From contig NZ_QZEY01000004.1 of assembly GCF_003594875.1 (NCBI RefSeq), forward strand, positions 186,001 to 250,000: a DNA stretch of 64,000 nucleotides. The letters run 5' to 3'. This DNA is from Bailinhaonella thermotolerans. GTDB lineage: Bacteria > Actinomycetota > Actinomycetes > Streptosporangiales > Streptosporangiaceae. Numbering within the stretch: position 1 is the first letter of the stretch; every line of letters begins with the position of its first letter. Positions 1 to 6,771 of this stretch are shown here, one piece after another. The position numbers and the translations under genes were made by a program. The notes under the pieces are model-generated. The model was not told the DNA's origin, made no database searches, and saw nothing but the letters and a program-made list of their open reading frames with translations.

Positions 1-1
1 G

Positions 2-1237
2 GACCCCGCCGCCCGGCCCCCGGCGCTCGGCCTGCTGCTCGGGCTCGTCGGCGGCGGCCTGGACGCGGTCGGGGCGATGCGGGCGGGCAGCCGCGCGGCC
101 GGGGCCCCGCACGCCCCGCCGACCGGGCCGATCCCGGGGACGGGAGCCCCCGCCGCACCCGCGCCGCCGCCCCGCCGTACGGCCACGCCCGCGCCGCCCC
201 GCCGTACGGCCGCGGCCTCGCGGCGGCGCGCGGTGCTGGGGGCGGTCGCGGCGGCGGCGGTGGTCGCCGGGGGAGCGGCGGCGGGGATCTGGTGGCCGGG
301 CGGCGGGCGGCCCGGGGCCAGCGCGGCCGGCGTCACGAGCACCGCGCGCGCGGAGGTGACGACGCCGGGGGCCGGGCCGGGGACCCCCCACAGCGAGCCG
401 GCGACGCCCGATCCCGGGCCCGCCGAGCGGGAGCCGGCGGGGAACGGCGTGCCCGCCGGGGCGATCGCGCCGGACCTCCGGATCGGGCCGGTGGAGGCGT
501 ACCACCTGGTGGACCGCGCGACCCACGCCGAGCGGGCGGAGCGCCTGCGGGCCCGGGGGATGCGGCCGATCTCGCTCAGTGTCTCCGCGGGCGAGCACTA
601 CACCGCGGTGTGGCACCGGAACGACACGGACACCGACTTCGTCATGTTCGAGGGGCTGGACTTCGCCGAGTTCGACGCCTTCCTCAAGCGGAAGTGGGAC
701 GAGGGGTACGGCCTGACGCTCATCTCCGCGACGGGACCGGCGGAGTCGGCGGTCTTCGCGGGAGTCATGGAGAAGGGGGGCGCCTCCAACTACGTGTACT
801 CCGGCATGACGCGCGCCCAGTTCGAGCGCCGCAACGCCGAGCTGGGCGCGGACGGGCACATCCTCGTCCACGCCACGGCGTACGGCACGGCCGACGACCC
901 CAGGTTCGCGGGGACGTGGCTCACGAACGAGCGCGGGCTGGACTGGACGTCGCGGATCCACCGCACCCAGGAGGAGCACGGCGAGGACTTCGCCCGGCTG
1001 ACGAAGGAGGGCTTCCGGCCGCGCCAGGTCACGCGGTCGGCGTCGTCGCACTACACCTCGATCTGGTGGAAGGTCCCGCCGTCGGGCTGGTACGAGTACA
1101 CGGGCATGGACGCCGGCGCCTACGAGGAGCGGGTCGAGGAGCTGAGGGCGAAGGACTTCTTCCCGGTGAGCGTGGAGGTCGGCGGGCCCGAGGAGGCCCC
1201 CCGCTACAACGCGATCTGGCTGAGGAGGCTGGACTGA
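2..1237 (+). CDS. C-terminal part of a membrane Ser/Thr protein kinase with BTRD repeats (5' end outside window)
   Basis: The reading frame is already open at base 2, and the first residues (DPAARP...) look like the last helix of a Ser/Thr kinase domain, so the gene starts upstream of the window. A Pro/Ala/Arg linker follows, then one membrane segment encoded at about 218-292, then an extracytoplasmic part of roughly 280 residues. That part holds about five degenerate repeats of about 50 residues with the pattern 'G(M/F)RP..hYTa(V/I)W' (for example HYTAVWH, HYTSIWW, RYNAIW). This matches the bacterial tandem repeat domain 1 (BTRD1, polyglycine-hydrolase-like) as I know it. Sensing by the repeats and signalling through the kinase is inference. 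An internal ATG at 77 exists but would remove the kinase end. Two GCCGTACGGC palindromes lie in the linker coding region (174-183, 201-210). Confidence 0.75.
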   Translation, partial: DPAARPPALGLLLGLVGGGLDAVGAMRAGSRAAGAPHAPPTGPIPGTGAPAAPAPPPRRTATPAPPRRTAAASRRRAVLGAVAAAAVVAGGAAAGIWWPGGGRPGASAAGVTSTARAEVTTPGAGPGTPHSEPATPDPGPAEREPAGNGVPAGAIAPDLRIGPVEAYHLVDRATHAERAERLRARGMRPISLSVSAGEHYTAVWHRNDTDTDFVMFEGLDFAEFDAFLKRKWDEGYGLTLISATGPAESAVFAGVMEKGGASNYVYSGMTRAQFERRNAELGADGHILVHATAYGTADDPRFAGTWLTNERGLDWTSRIHRTQEEHGEDFARLTKEGFRPRQVTRSASSHYTSIWWKVPPSGWYEYTGMDAGAYEERVEELRAKDFFPVSVEVGGPEEAPRYNAIWLRRLD

Positions 1238-1239
1238 CC

Positions 1240-2424
1240 TCACCCGGCGAGGGGGAGGCGCGCGGCGACCTCGAAGCCGCCGTCCTCGCGCGGCCCGGTG
1301 CGCAGCGAGCCGCCCAGGGCCGAGACGCGCTCGCGCATGCCCGCCAGCCCGAAGCCCGCCCCGCCGGGCGCCTCCCCGGGCGCGCCGACCAGCGCGGGCG
1401 CGTCGTTGACGACCTCCACGGCCAGCTCGGCGGCGGTACGGCGGAGCCGCACGCGGGTCGTGGCCCCGGCGGCATGCCGTACGACGTTCGTGAGCGCTTC
1501 CTGCACGATCCGGAACGCGGCGCGGTCCACGTCGGGGGGAAGGCCGCCGAGATCCCCCTCGCGGGTGAGCGAGACCGGGACCCCGCCGCTCTCCAGCTCG
1601 GCGACCAGGGCGTCGAGCCGGGCGAGGCCGGGGCTGACCTCCCGCCAGCCCTTCAGCGTGGCCCGCAGGTCGCCGAGGGCGTCCTTGCTCGCCGCGCGGA
1701 TCGCGCCCAGCGCCGCCCCGACCTCGTCGTTCCGGCCACCGGTCTCGTCGTCCCGGCCGCCGGCCTCGTCGTTCCGGCCGCCGGCCGCGCGCTCCAGGGC
1801 GTGCAGGGCGGCGCCCGCCTGGACGCTGATCATGGAGAGGCTGTGGGCGACCACGTCATGGACCTCACGGGCCATCATGAGGCGTTCCTCGGCCATGCGG
1901 CGCTGGGCCTCCTCGCGCCGGGCGCGCTCCTCCTGGACGGCCCGGTCGCGCGCCTCCGCGACGTACGCCACGCGCAGCCGCACGGTCCCGCCCGCCCAGA
2001 CGGGCAGCAGCAGCGACGCGAGCAGGGTGAGGCCGTAGAACACGGAGTCGCGGGGATCGCCGAACCGCTCGATCAGCTCACGGCCCGCCATGAGCGCGGC
2101 CCACGCGGCCAGGGCCGCCCCCACCGCGTGCCGGGCCGGGCGCTCCACCGCGATGGTGTACAGCGGGATCACCGAGGCCAGCATGAACGGCCCGTAGGCG
2201 TACCCCAGCACGGTGTACGCCAGGGCGGCCGCGACCGTGAGGCCGAGCGCGGTGAACGGGCGGCGCTGCCGCAGCGGCATCCCGCCGAGGGCGACCAGCA
2301 GCAGGAGGCACGCCGGGGCGTCGAAGGGGCGCGCCGAAGGCTGCTGGGACTGCGCGCCGTGCGTGCCGAGGACGATCAGCGCGCCCATCGCGGCGATCAG
2401 CACGCCCTCGCGGATGACCCTCAC
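1240..2424 (-). CDS. Sensor histidine kinase, NarL/DesK type (HisKA_3)
   Basis: A membrane histidine kinase of 394 residues. Several membrane segments occupy residues 5-150 and an Arg/Glu-rich coiled coil spans about 155-185. The H-box REVHDVVAHSLS puts the phosphorylated histidine at residue 189. The N-box (VQEALTNVVRHA, Asn313) and the G-box (GFGLAGM, 357-363) complete an intact HATPase domain. No response-regulator gene is adjacent, so it is an orphan in this window. An unusual segment at residues 215-235 has three copies of a seven-residue unit GGR(N/D)DE(A/T/V), encoded by a 21-bp tandem repeat, between the dimerisation helix and the ATPase domain. The MarR gene lies 9 bp upstream on the same strand, so the two may be co-transcribed. 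Confidence 0.9.
   Translation of the reverse strand: MRVIREGVLIAAMGALIVLGTHGAQSQQPSARPFDAPACLLLLVALGGMPLRQRRPFTALGLTVAAALAYTVLGYAYGPFMLASVIPLYTIAVERPARHAVGAALAAWAALMAGRELIERFGDPRDSVFYGLTLLASLLLPVWAGGTVRLRVAYVAEARDRAVQEERARREEAQRRMAEERLMMAREVHDVVAHSLSMISVQAGAALHALERAAGGRNDEAGGRDDETGGRNDEVGAALGAIRAASKDALGDLRATLKGWREVSPGLARLDALVAELESGGVPVSLTREGDLGGLPPDVDRAAFRIVQEALTNVVRHAAGATTRVRLRRTAAELAVEVVNDAPALVGAPGEAPGGAGFGLAGMRERVSALGGSLRTGPREDGGFEVAARLPLAG
1723..1785. repeat. Three tandem copies of a 21-bp unit inside the histidine kinase gene
   Basis: Copies at 1723-1743, 1744-1764 and 1765-1785 differ at only a few bases. They encode the GGRNDEA/GGRDDET/GGRNDEV repeat of the histidine kinase. Copy number is likely to vary between strains by slippage (inference). 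Confidence 0.85.
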
Positions 2425-2433
2425 ACGGGGACG

Positions 2434-2943
2434 CTATTCCCGCCCGCCGGGCTTGTCATCGGCCGCCGGGAGTAATCCCGCGAGAGTAGGCGAGAGCCGG
2501 GCGACGACGCGGCTCATCGCGTCCGCGAGCACGTCCAGCTCCTCGGGCGTGAGCAGGTCGATGAAGTTCTCGCGCACGGCCTCGCGGTGGCCGGGCCGCA
2601 CGCGCGCCAGCAGGGCGGCGCCGGCGTCGGTGAGCTGGGCCCACACGGCGCGGCCGTCGGTGGGGCAGGACGTGCGGACGACGAGCCCGGCGCGTTCGAG
2701 CTGGGTGACCTGGTAGGTCAGGCGGCTCTTGGAGATGGCGACGCGGGACGCCAGCTCGGCCATGCGCAGGCGGTGGTCCTGGGCCCAGTCGAGGTGGACC
2801 AGCACCTCGTACTCGGCGTGGGAGATGTCGCCGTCGCGTTTGATCTGCCGCTCCAGCTCGTGGTCGAGGAGGTGGCCGGCGCGCACGAAGCCGAGCCAGG
2901 CGCGCAGCTCCCGCGTGGTGAGCGGACGTGAGGACGACGACAT
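2434..2943 (-). CDS. MarR family transcriptional regulator
   Basis: A winged-helix regulator of about 169 residues. The central part (SHAEYEVLVHLDWAQDHRLR, then MAELASRVAISKSRLTYQV, then LERAGLVVR) has the MarR order of dimer helix, recognition helix and wing. I chose ATG at 2943, which starts MSSSSRPLTTRE; a frame extension to 2967 adds eight residues and runs into the operator. It is divergent from the DoxX gene, with two GTTCAA-type inverted repeats between them, so it probably represses both genes until a phenolic or oxidative ligand releases it. That ligand class is family knowledge, not visible here. The histidine kinase gene follows 9 bp downstream. Confidence 0.9.
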   Translation of the reverse strand: MSSSSRPLTTRELRAWLGFVRAGHLLDHELERQIKRDGDISHAEYEVLVHLDWAQDHRLRMAELASRVAISKSRLTYQVTQLERAGLVVRTSCPTDGRAVWAQLTDAGAALLARVRPGHREAVRENFIDLLTPEELDVLADAMSRVVARLSPTLAGLLPAADDKPGGRE

Positions 2944-2961
2944 GGGACCATGGTAGAGGTT

Positions 2962-2975
2962 GTTCAACTTTGAAC
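2962..2975. promoter_or_regulatory. Probable MarR operator, perfect inverted repeat
   Basis: The sequence GTTCAACTTTGAAC is a perfect 6-bp inverted repeat around a 2-bp centre. It lies between the MarR start (2943) and the DoxX start (3033). Its second half contains TTGAAC, which could also serve as part of a promoter. Confidence 0.65.
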
Positions 2976-3001
2976 TTTCACCGTATTGTGTGCCAGAGGT
3001 C

Positions 3002-3015
3002 GTTGAAATCTGAAC
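3002..3015. promoter_or_regulatory. Second, imperfect copy of the MarR operator
   Basis: GTTGAAATCTGAAC resembles the perfect site at 2962-2975 with one mismatch per arm. It lies just before the DoxX Shine-Dalgarno (AGGAGG, 3019-3024), where a bound repressor would block transcription. Confidence 0.55.
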
Positions 3016-3032
3016 AACAGGAGGAATCCCCC

Positions 3033-3464
3033 ATGAACCGGCGTTTCCCCTACCTGCTAGACCTCGCTCTCCTCGTCACCCGGATCGCGGTCGGCGTCGT
3101 CTTCCTCGCCCACGGCTGGTCGAAGGTCAGCGGCGGCGGCACGGCGGCGGGCTTCGAGAAGATGGGCGTCCCGCTCCCGGCGGTCTCCGCCTTCTACGCC
3201 ACCTGGGTCGAGGTCCTCGGCGGCATCGCGCTCATCGTCGGCCTCGCCGTCCCGATCGCGGGCGTCCTGCTCTTCCTGGACATGCTCGGCGCGTTCGTCC
3301 TCGTCCACGCGGGCAACGGGATCTTCGTCTCGGACGGCGGCTTCGAGCTGGTGCTCGTGCTCGGCGTCTCCGCGCTCCTGCTCGCGGCGGCCGGCAGCGG
3401 CAAGTTCGGCGTGGACGAGCTCTGGCGCTCCCGCCGCGCCGACCGCCAGTCCGTCTCCGCCTGA
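3033..3464 (+). CDS. DoxX family membrane protein
   Basis: A four-helix membrane protein of 143 residues. It has the DoxX order: a first helix with RIAVGVVFLAHGWSK, the GGGTAAGFEKMGVPLP loop, the WVEVLGGIALIVGL helix and two further helices. ATG 3033 follows a strong Shine-Dalgarno (AGGAGG, 3019-3024) at good spacing, so the frame extension to 2928 is not used. Family members take part in thiol/redox stress systems or accept quinone-type substrates; the exact role here is unknown. It is divergent from a MarR gene and probably controlled by it through the two operators in between. Confidence 0.88.
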   Translation: MNRRFPYLLDLALLVTRIAVGVVFLAHGWSKVSGGGTAAGFEKMGVPLPAVSAFYATWVEVLGGIALIVGLAVPIAGVLLFLDMLGAFVLVHAGNGIFVSDGGFELVLVLGVSALLLAAAGSGKFGVDELWRSRRADRQSVSA

Positions 3465-3538
3465 CGCGCCCCGGCCCGGCCCGGCCTGACGCGCCTGCCC
3501 GGCCGCCCGGCCGGGCCCGCCGCGCCCGCCACCCCGCC

Positions 3539-3586
3539 CCGGTCACGCGGTCCCGCGACCTCATGGGATCGCGGCCGCGTGACCGG
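3539..3586. terminator. Bidirectional terminator hairpin
   Basis: CCGGTCACGCGG at 3539-3550 and CCGCGTGACCGG at 3575-3586 form a perfect 12-bp stem, and an inner CCGCGA/TCGCGG stem extends it. It sits between the convergent DoxX and acyl-CoA synthetase genes and has no U-tract. Confidence 0.7.
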
Positions 3587-3597
3587 CGGCGCGCGGG

Positions 3598-5205
3598 TCA
3601 GGCGCCGGCCGCGACGGCCCTGGCCCAGGCGTAGTCGGGCTTGCCGTTCGGATGCCGGGCGACCCGGTCCACGCGCACGAACGCCTTGGGCAGCTTGTAC
3701 CGCGCGAGGCGTCCCGCGCAGGCCGCCCGGAGGTCGTCGTCGCCGACGTACGGCTCCGCGAGCGCGACGACCGCGACCACCTCCGAGCCCCAGCGCTCAC
3801 TGGCCCGGCCCACGACCAGGGCGTCCAGGACGCCGGGGATCTCCCGGAGCACGGTCTCGACCTCCTCGGCGAACACCTTCTCGCCGCCGGTGTTGATCAC
3901 GGTGGCGTCGCGCCCGTGCAGCTCCACCGTGCCGTCGGCGAGCAGCCGGGCGCGGTCCCCGGGCACGGCGAACCGCTCGCCGCCCACCGTGACGAACGTG
4001 CGGGCGGTCTTCTCCGGGTCGCCCAGGTACCCCAGCGGGACCGCGCCCCCCTTGCCCAGCCAGCCCAGTTCCTCCTCCCCGGGGGACAGGCGGCGGGTGA
4101 GGTCGGCGCTGAGCACCGCCGTGCCGGGGGAGGGGGTGAACGGCGCGTCCCCGGCGCCCAGCCGTACCGCCTGCTGTCCGGTCTCGGACGAGCCGAGGGT
4201 GTCCACGATGCGCACGCCGGGGACCAGCTCGGCCAGGCGGTTCTTCAGGCCCGCGCCGAGCATCGTGCCGGAGCTGGTGATCGCGCGAAGGCGCAGGTCG
4301 CGGGGGTGCCGCGCCAGTTCCTCGACGAGGGGGCGGGCGAACGCGTCGCCCACGATGGCCAGGCCGGTGACGCGCTCGCGCTCCAGGTCGTCGAGCAGGC
4401 CCGGCACGTCCAGGCGGTCCACCGTGCCGGCGATCACCACGGTCGCACCCGCGCACCAGCCGCTCAGGGCGTACCACGTGCCGGTGCCGTGCATCAGCGG
4501 CGGGGCCGGCAGCAGCCGGTGCGGCGACGTGACGGCGCGGGCGACCGCCTCCTCCAGCGAGCCGTACCCGGACCCGTCGCGGCGGCGCAGCCCCAGCGGC
4601 CCGTCGATCAGGTCGCCGATGCGCCACAGCACGCCCTTGGGCATGCCGGTCGTGCCGCCGGTGTAGAGGATCTGCAGGTCGTCCGGGCCCGGCTCGGCCT
4701 GGACCGGGCCCGGGTCGGACGCCGCCAGCGCCTCCTCGTAGTCGAGCGCGCCCGGCGCCAGGGGGTTCCCAGACTCGTCGGCGACCTGGAGCAGCAGCGT
4801 CCCCTCGGGCGCGACCGGGGCGAGGACCGGCGCGAACCGCGCGTGGTAGACGATCACGCGCGGCCGGGCGTCGCGGAAGAGGTAGTCCAGTTCCTCGCCG
4901 GTGTACCGGTAGTTCACGTTGAACGGGGCGAGCCGGGCCTTGTGCGCCCCGAGCATCGCCTCCAGGTACTCCGGCCCGTTGTGCAGGTACAGCCCGAGGT
5001 GGTCGTGCCCGGACTCCCACGGCTCGCCCGCGTCCCCGCGGAACCCGAGTCCCCGGGCGCGCAGCAGGTTCCCCAGCCGCCGGGACCGTTCGGTCACCTC
5101 CCCCCAGGTGTACCGCCGCTCACGCCACACCAGGCATTCCCGCTCGGGCGCCGCGGCCGCGATCGCCTCGTGCAGGGTCGCCAGATCGAACCGGGGGGCT
5201 CCCAT
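3598..5205 (-). CDS. Acyl-CoA synthetase, FadD19-like
   Basis: An adenylate-forming (ANL) enzyme of 535 residues that would convert a carboxylic acid to its CoA thioester. The P-loop ILYTGGTTGMPKGVLWR lies at about residue 181, with SSGTM and LGSSETG motifs after it, and the C-terminal HPNGKPDYAWAR holds the acylation lysine. The TGGTTG(M/F)PKGV(L/M)WR P-loop, the GDAFARPLVEEL segment and the KPDY ending match the mycobacterial FadD19 group, which activates steroid side-chain acids; the substrate here is inference. I chose ATG 5205 (MGAPRFDLATLHEAI) because it aligns with family N-termini. The frame extends to 5409 through repeat-rich DNA that is probably non-coding. It stands alone, convergent with the DoxX gene. 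Confidence 0.87.
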   Translation of the reverse strand: MGAPRFDLATLHEAIAAAAPERECLVWRERRYTWGEVTERSRRLGNLLRARGLGFRGDAGEPWESGHDHLGLYLHNGPEYLEAMLGAHKARLAPFNVNYRYTGEELDYLFRDARPRVIVYHARFAPVLAPVAPEGTLLLQVADESGNPLAPGALDYEEALAASDPGPVQAEPGPDDLQILYTGGTTGMPKGVLWRIGDLIDGPLGLRRRDGSGYGSLEEAVARAVTSPHRLLPAPPLMHGTGTWYALSGWCAGATVVIAGTVDRLDVPGLLDDLERERVTGLAIVGDAFARPLVEELARHPRDLRLRAITSSGTMLGAGLKNRLAELVPGVRIVDTLGSSETGQQAVRLGAGDAPFTPSPGTAVLSADLTRRLSPGEEELGWLGKGGAVPLGYLGDPEKTARTFVTVGGERFAVPGDRARLLADGTVELHGRDATVINTGGEKVFAEEVETVLREIPGVLDALVVGRASERWGSEVVAVVALAEPYVGDDDLRAACAGRLARYKLPKAFVRVDRVARHPNGKPDYAWARAVAAGA

Positions 5206-5340
5206 GATCCGCAGTATCCACCGCCCCTCCCCGCCGCCCGCGACCGGGCCCCCGGATCCCGTGTCGCCCCAGCTCACCGGCATGACATCCCGCCACGCGC
5301 CCTCGCCCCGCGGTCCTCGGCGAGGGGTACGGCGCCGCGC

Positions 5341-5425
5341 GCCGGCGGCTGATGCCGTACGCCGGGGGGAGGCGAGGCCCGTTCCGTACGGCCGGCGGAC
5401 GGGGCTCACGCCGTACGGGAGCGGG
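5341..5425. repeat. Cluster of CCGTACGG-type palindromes upstream of the acyl-CoA synthetase
   Basis: This 284-bp intergenic stretch (5206-5489) carries three near-copies of the GCCGTACGGC palindrome, which recurs at many gene ends in the window. I see no other gene in it. It must also contain the promoters of the two divergent flanking genes. Confidence 0.6.
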
Positions 5426-5489
5426 GGCGGCCCAGGATGAGTAGGCCCCTACTCATGACAGGGCGGGCGCGGGCGCGGACCCTTTCGGC

Positions 5490-6305
5490 ATGGGGATTCG
5501 GATTCTGCGCGGGGACGACGCGCGCAAGGTGGCGGAGGAAGCGGCGGAGAACCTGGAGGAGCCGGCCGAGGCCCCGCCCGAGGTGCTGGCCCTGCGGCGG
5601 GAGCGCCGTCTGAGCGGGCCGTACGAGCCCGGCGACATCGCGCCCCTGGACTTCGGCGGCGAGGCCCCGAGCCCGGGGGACCTGCACCTGAGGGAACCGG
5701 CGACGCAGATCATCGTGCCGCCGTACGGGCCCGAGTGGACGCGGGGACAGGCGAACCACTGGTTCACCGAGGCGGGGACCGGGCGGGTCTTCATCCGGTG
5801 CGTGGCCGGGCACATGGTCGGCAGCCCCGGCAACGACCAGGGCGGCGCGAACGGGCTCTCGCTGGTGATGACGACGGACCGGCCGGCGGTCGTCGAGGCG
5901 CGGCCGCTGGTGTCGTACCGGTACCTGTACCAGATCGGCAAGCTGGGCGGCATCGGCGGAGGCGGGAAGGCCGCGGGCGGGCTGGAGATCCAGGCGTACG
6001 CCACCGTGAGCTGGGGCGGCGGCGGGATCGGCGGGGGAGGCACGCACCACACGGGCGAGCCGTACCGCTCGACCTGGTTCGACCGCGGCCACGGCGACAG
6101 CCCGATCCAGGTGCAGGACGACGGCCAGGAGGTCGGGGCGCACGTCAAGACCCGCTTCCACGTCTCGCCCGGCGTGAAGTACACCGTCAAGGTCGGCCCC
6201 TGGCTCGCCGCCCACGCCTGGCACAGCCTCGGCGGCGCCACCGGCGTCGGCGCGGCGGGCGCCTGGATAGACCTGCGGATCCGCTGGATCGTGGTGGCCC
6301 ACTGA
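5490..6305 (+). CDS. Unrecognised glycine-rich protein
   Basis: A 271-residue protein I cannot assign to a family. The N-terminus (residues 1-50) is charged and probably disordered. The rest looks like a beta-rich folded domain with TQIIVPPYGPEWTRGQ, HWFTEAGTGRVFIRC and repeated Trp and Tyr residues. Two Gly clusters (GGIGGGGKAAGG, WGGGGIGGGG) interrupt it. There is no signal peptide or membrane helix. Codon use is typical of the window. It is followed by a hairpin and an unrelated small gene. Coding status is supported by length and third-position GC; no function is proposed. Confidence 0.65.
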   Translation: MGIRILRGDDARKVAEEAAENLEEPAEAPPEVLALRRERRLSGPYEPGDIAPLDFGGEAPSPGDLHLREPATQIIVPPYGPEWTRGQANHWFTEAGTGRVFIRCVAGHMVGSPGNDQGGANGLSLVMTTDRPAVVEARPLVSYRYLYQIGKLGGIGGGGKAAGGLEIQAYATVSWGGGGIGGGGTHHTGEPYRSTWFDRGHGDSPIQVQDDGQEVGAHVKTRFHVSPGVKYTVKVGPWLAAHAWHSLGGATGVGAAGAWIDLRIRWIVVAH

Positions 6306-6323
6306 CCGGCCCCGGCCTGCGGC

Positions 6324-6356
6324 CTGGTCACGACCTCTCGCGCGTCTTGTGACCGG
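6324..6356. terminator. Hairpin downstream of the glycine-rich protein gene
   Basis: GGTCAC at 6326-6331 and GTGACC at 6349-6354 form a stem with partly complementary flanks (GCC/GGGC). It starts about 20 bp after the stop codon. No U-tract is present. Confidence 0.45.
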
Positions 6357-6446
6357 GCCCCGCGGGACGGACGCGAGGGGCGGGGGTCCTCCGGCGTCGC
6401 GGGGGTAGGGGGGTGGGGTCAGGGACGTGAGACTCGGGGAGGAACC

Positions 6447-6713
6447 GTGGGGAAGAAGCGGCGTGCGGATCGGCGGGGGAGCGCGGCCGGCGTTGGCGGG
6501 GTGGCGGCGAGCGCGCCCGGCGAGGTGACCGGGGCGGAGCGGTCGCCGCGCGAGGGGCGCGAGGACACGCCGCCGCTCGACGAGGGCACGCCCTGGGGGC
6601 GCGGGCGGCGGATCAGCCCCGACCAGCCCGACCTCGGGGGCTGCAGGGACATCCCCGAGCTGAAGCGGCAGGCCCGGCGGGCGGCCGAGATGGAGCTGCC
6701 CGACGACTCGTGA
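6447..6713 (+). CDS. Small basic hypothetical protein (88 aa)
   Basis: GTG 6447 is preceded by a good Shine-Dalgarno (GGGGAGG, 6436-6442). The product starts with a Lys/Arg cluster (GKKRRADRRG) and is Pro/Gly/Arg-rich in the middle. It ends in a short amphipathic stretch (DIPELKRQARRAAEMELPDD). No membrane segment, Cys pair or known motif is visible, and most of the chain is probably disordered. I do not recognise a family. It lies 58 bp before the tandem histidine kinase gene on the same strand. Confidence 0.5.
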   Translation: MGKKRRADRRGSAAGVGGVAASAPGEVTGAERSPREGREDTPPLDEGTPWGRGRRISPDQPDLGGCRDIPELKRQARRAAEMELPDDS

Positions 6714-6771
6714 CCCCGGACGCCGCCCTCTAGACTCCTGCCATAAAGCGATATAGGGGGATATAGAGGGC

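Noticed and set aside
292-2475. Very long frames antisense or out of frame to real genes (also 33104-36385 minus, 25734-27600 plus, 6730-9363 minus)
   Set aside because: In DNA of this GC content long spurious frames are expected. These are rich in Arg/Gly/His/Asp and have no domains, and the other strand or frame carries clear protein families.
3598-5409. Longer N-terminus of the FadD19-like protein (start at 5409)
   Set aside because: The extra 68 residues come from DNA containing GTACGGC repeats, are Arg-rich and do not resemble family N-termini.
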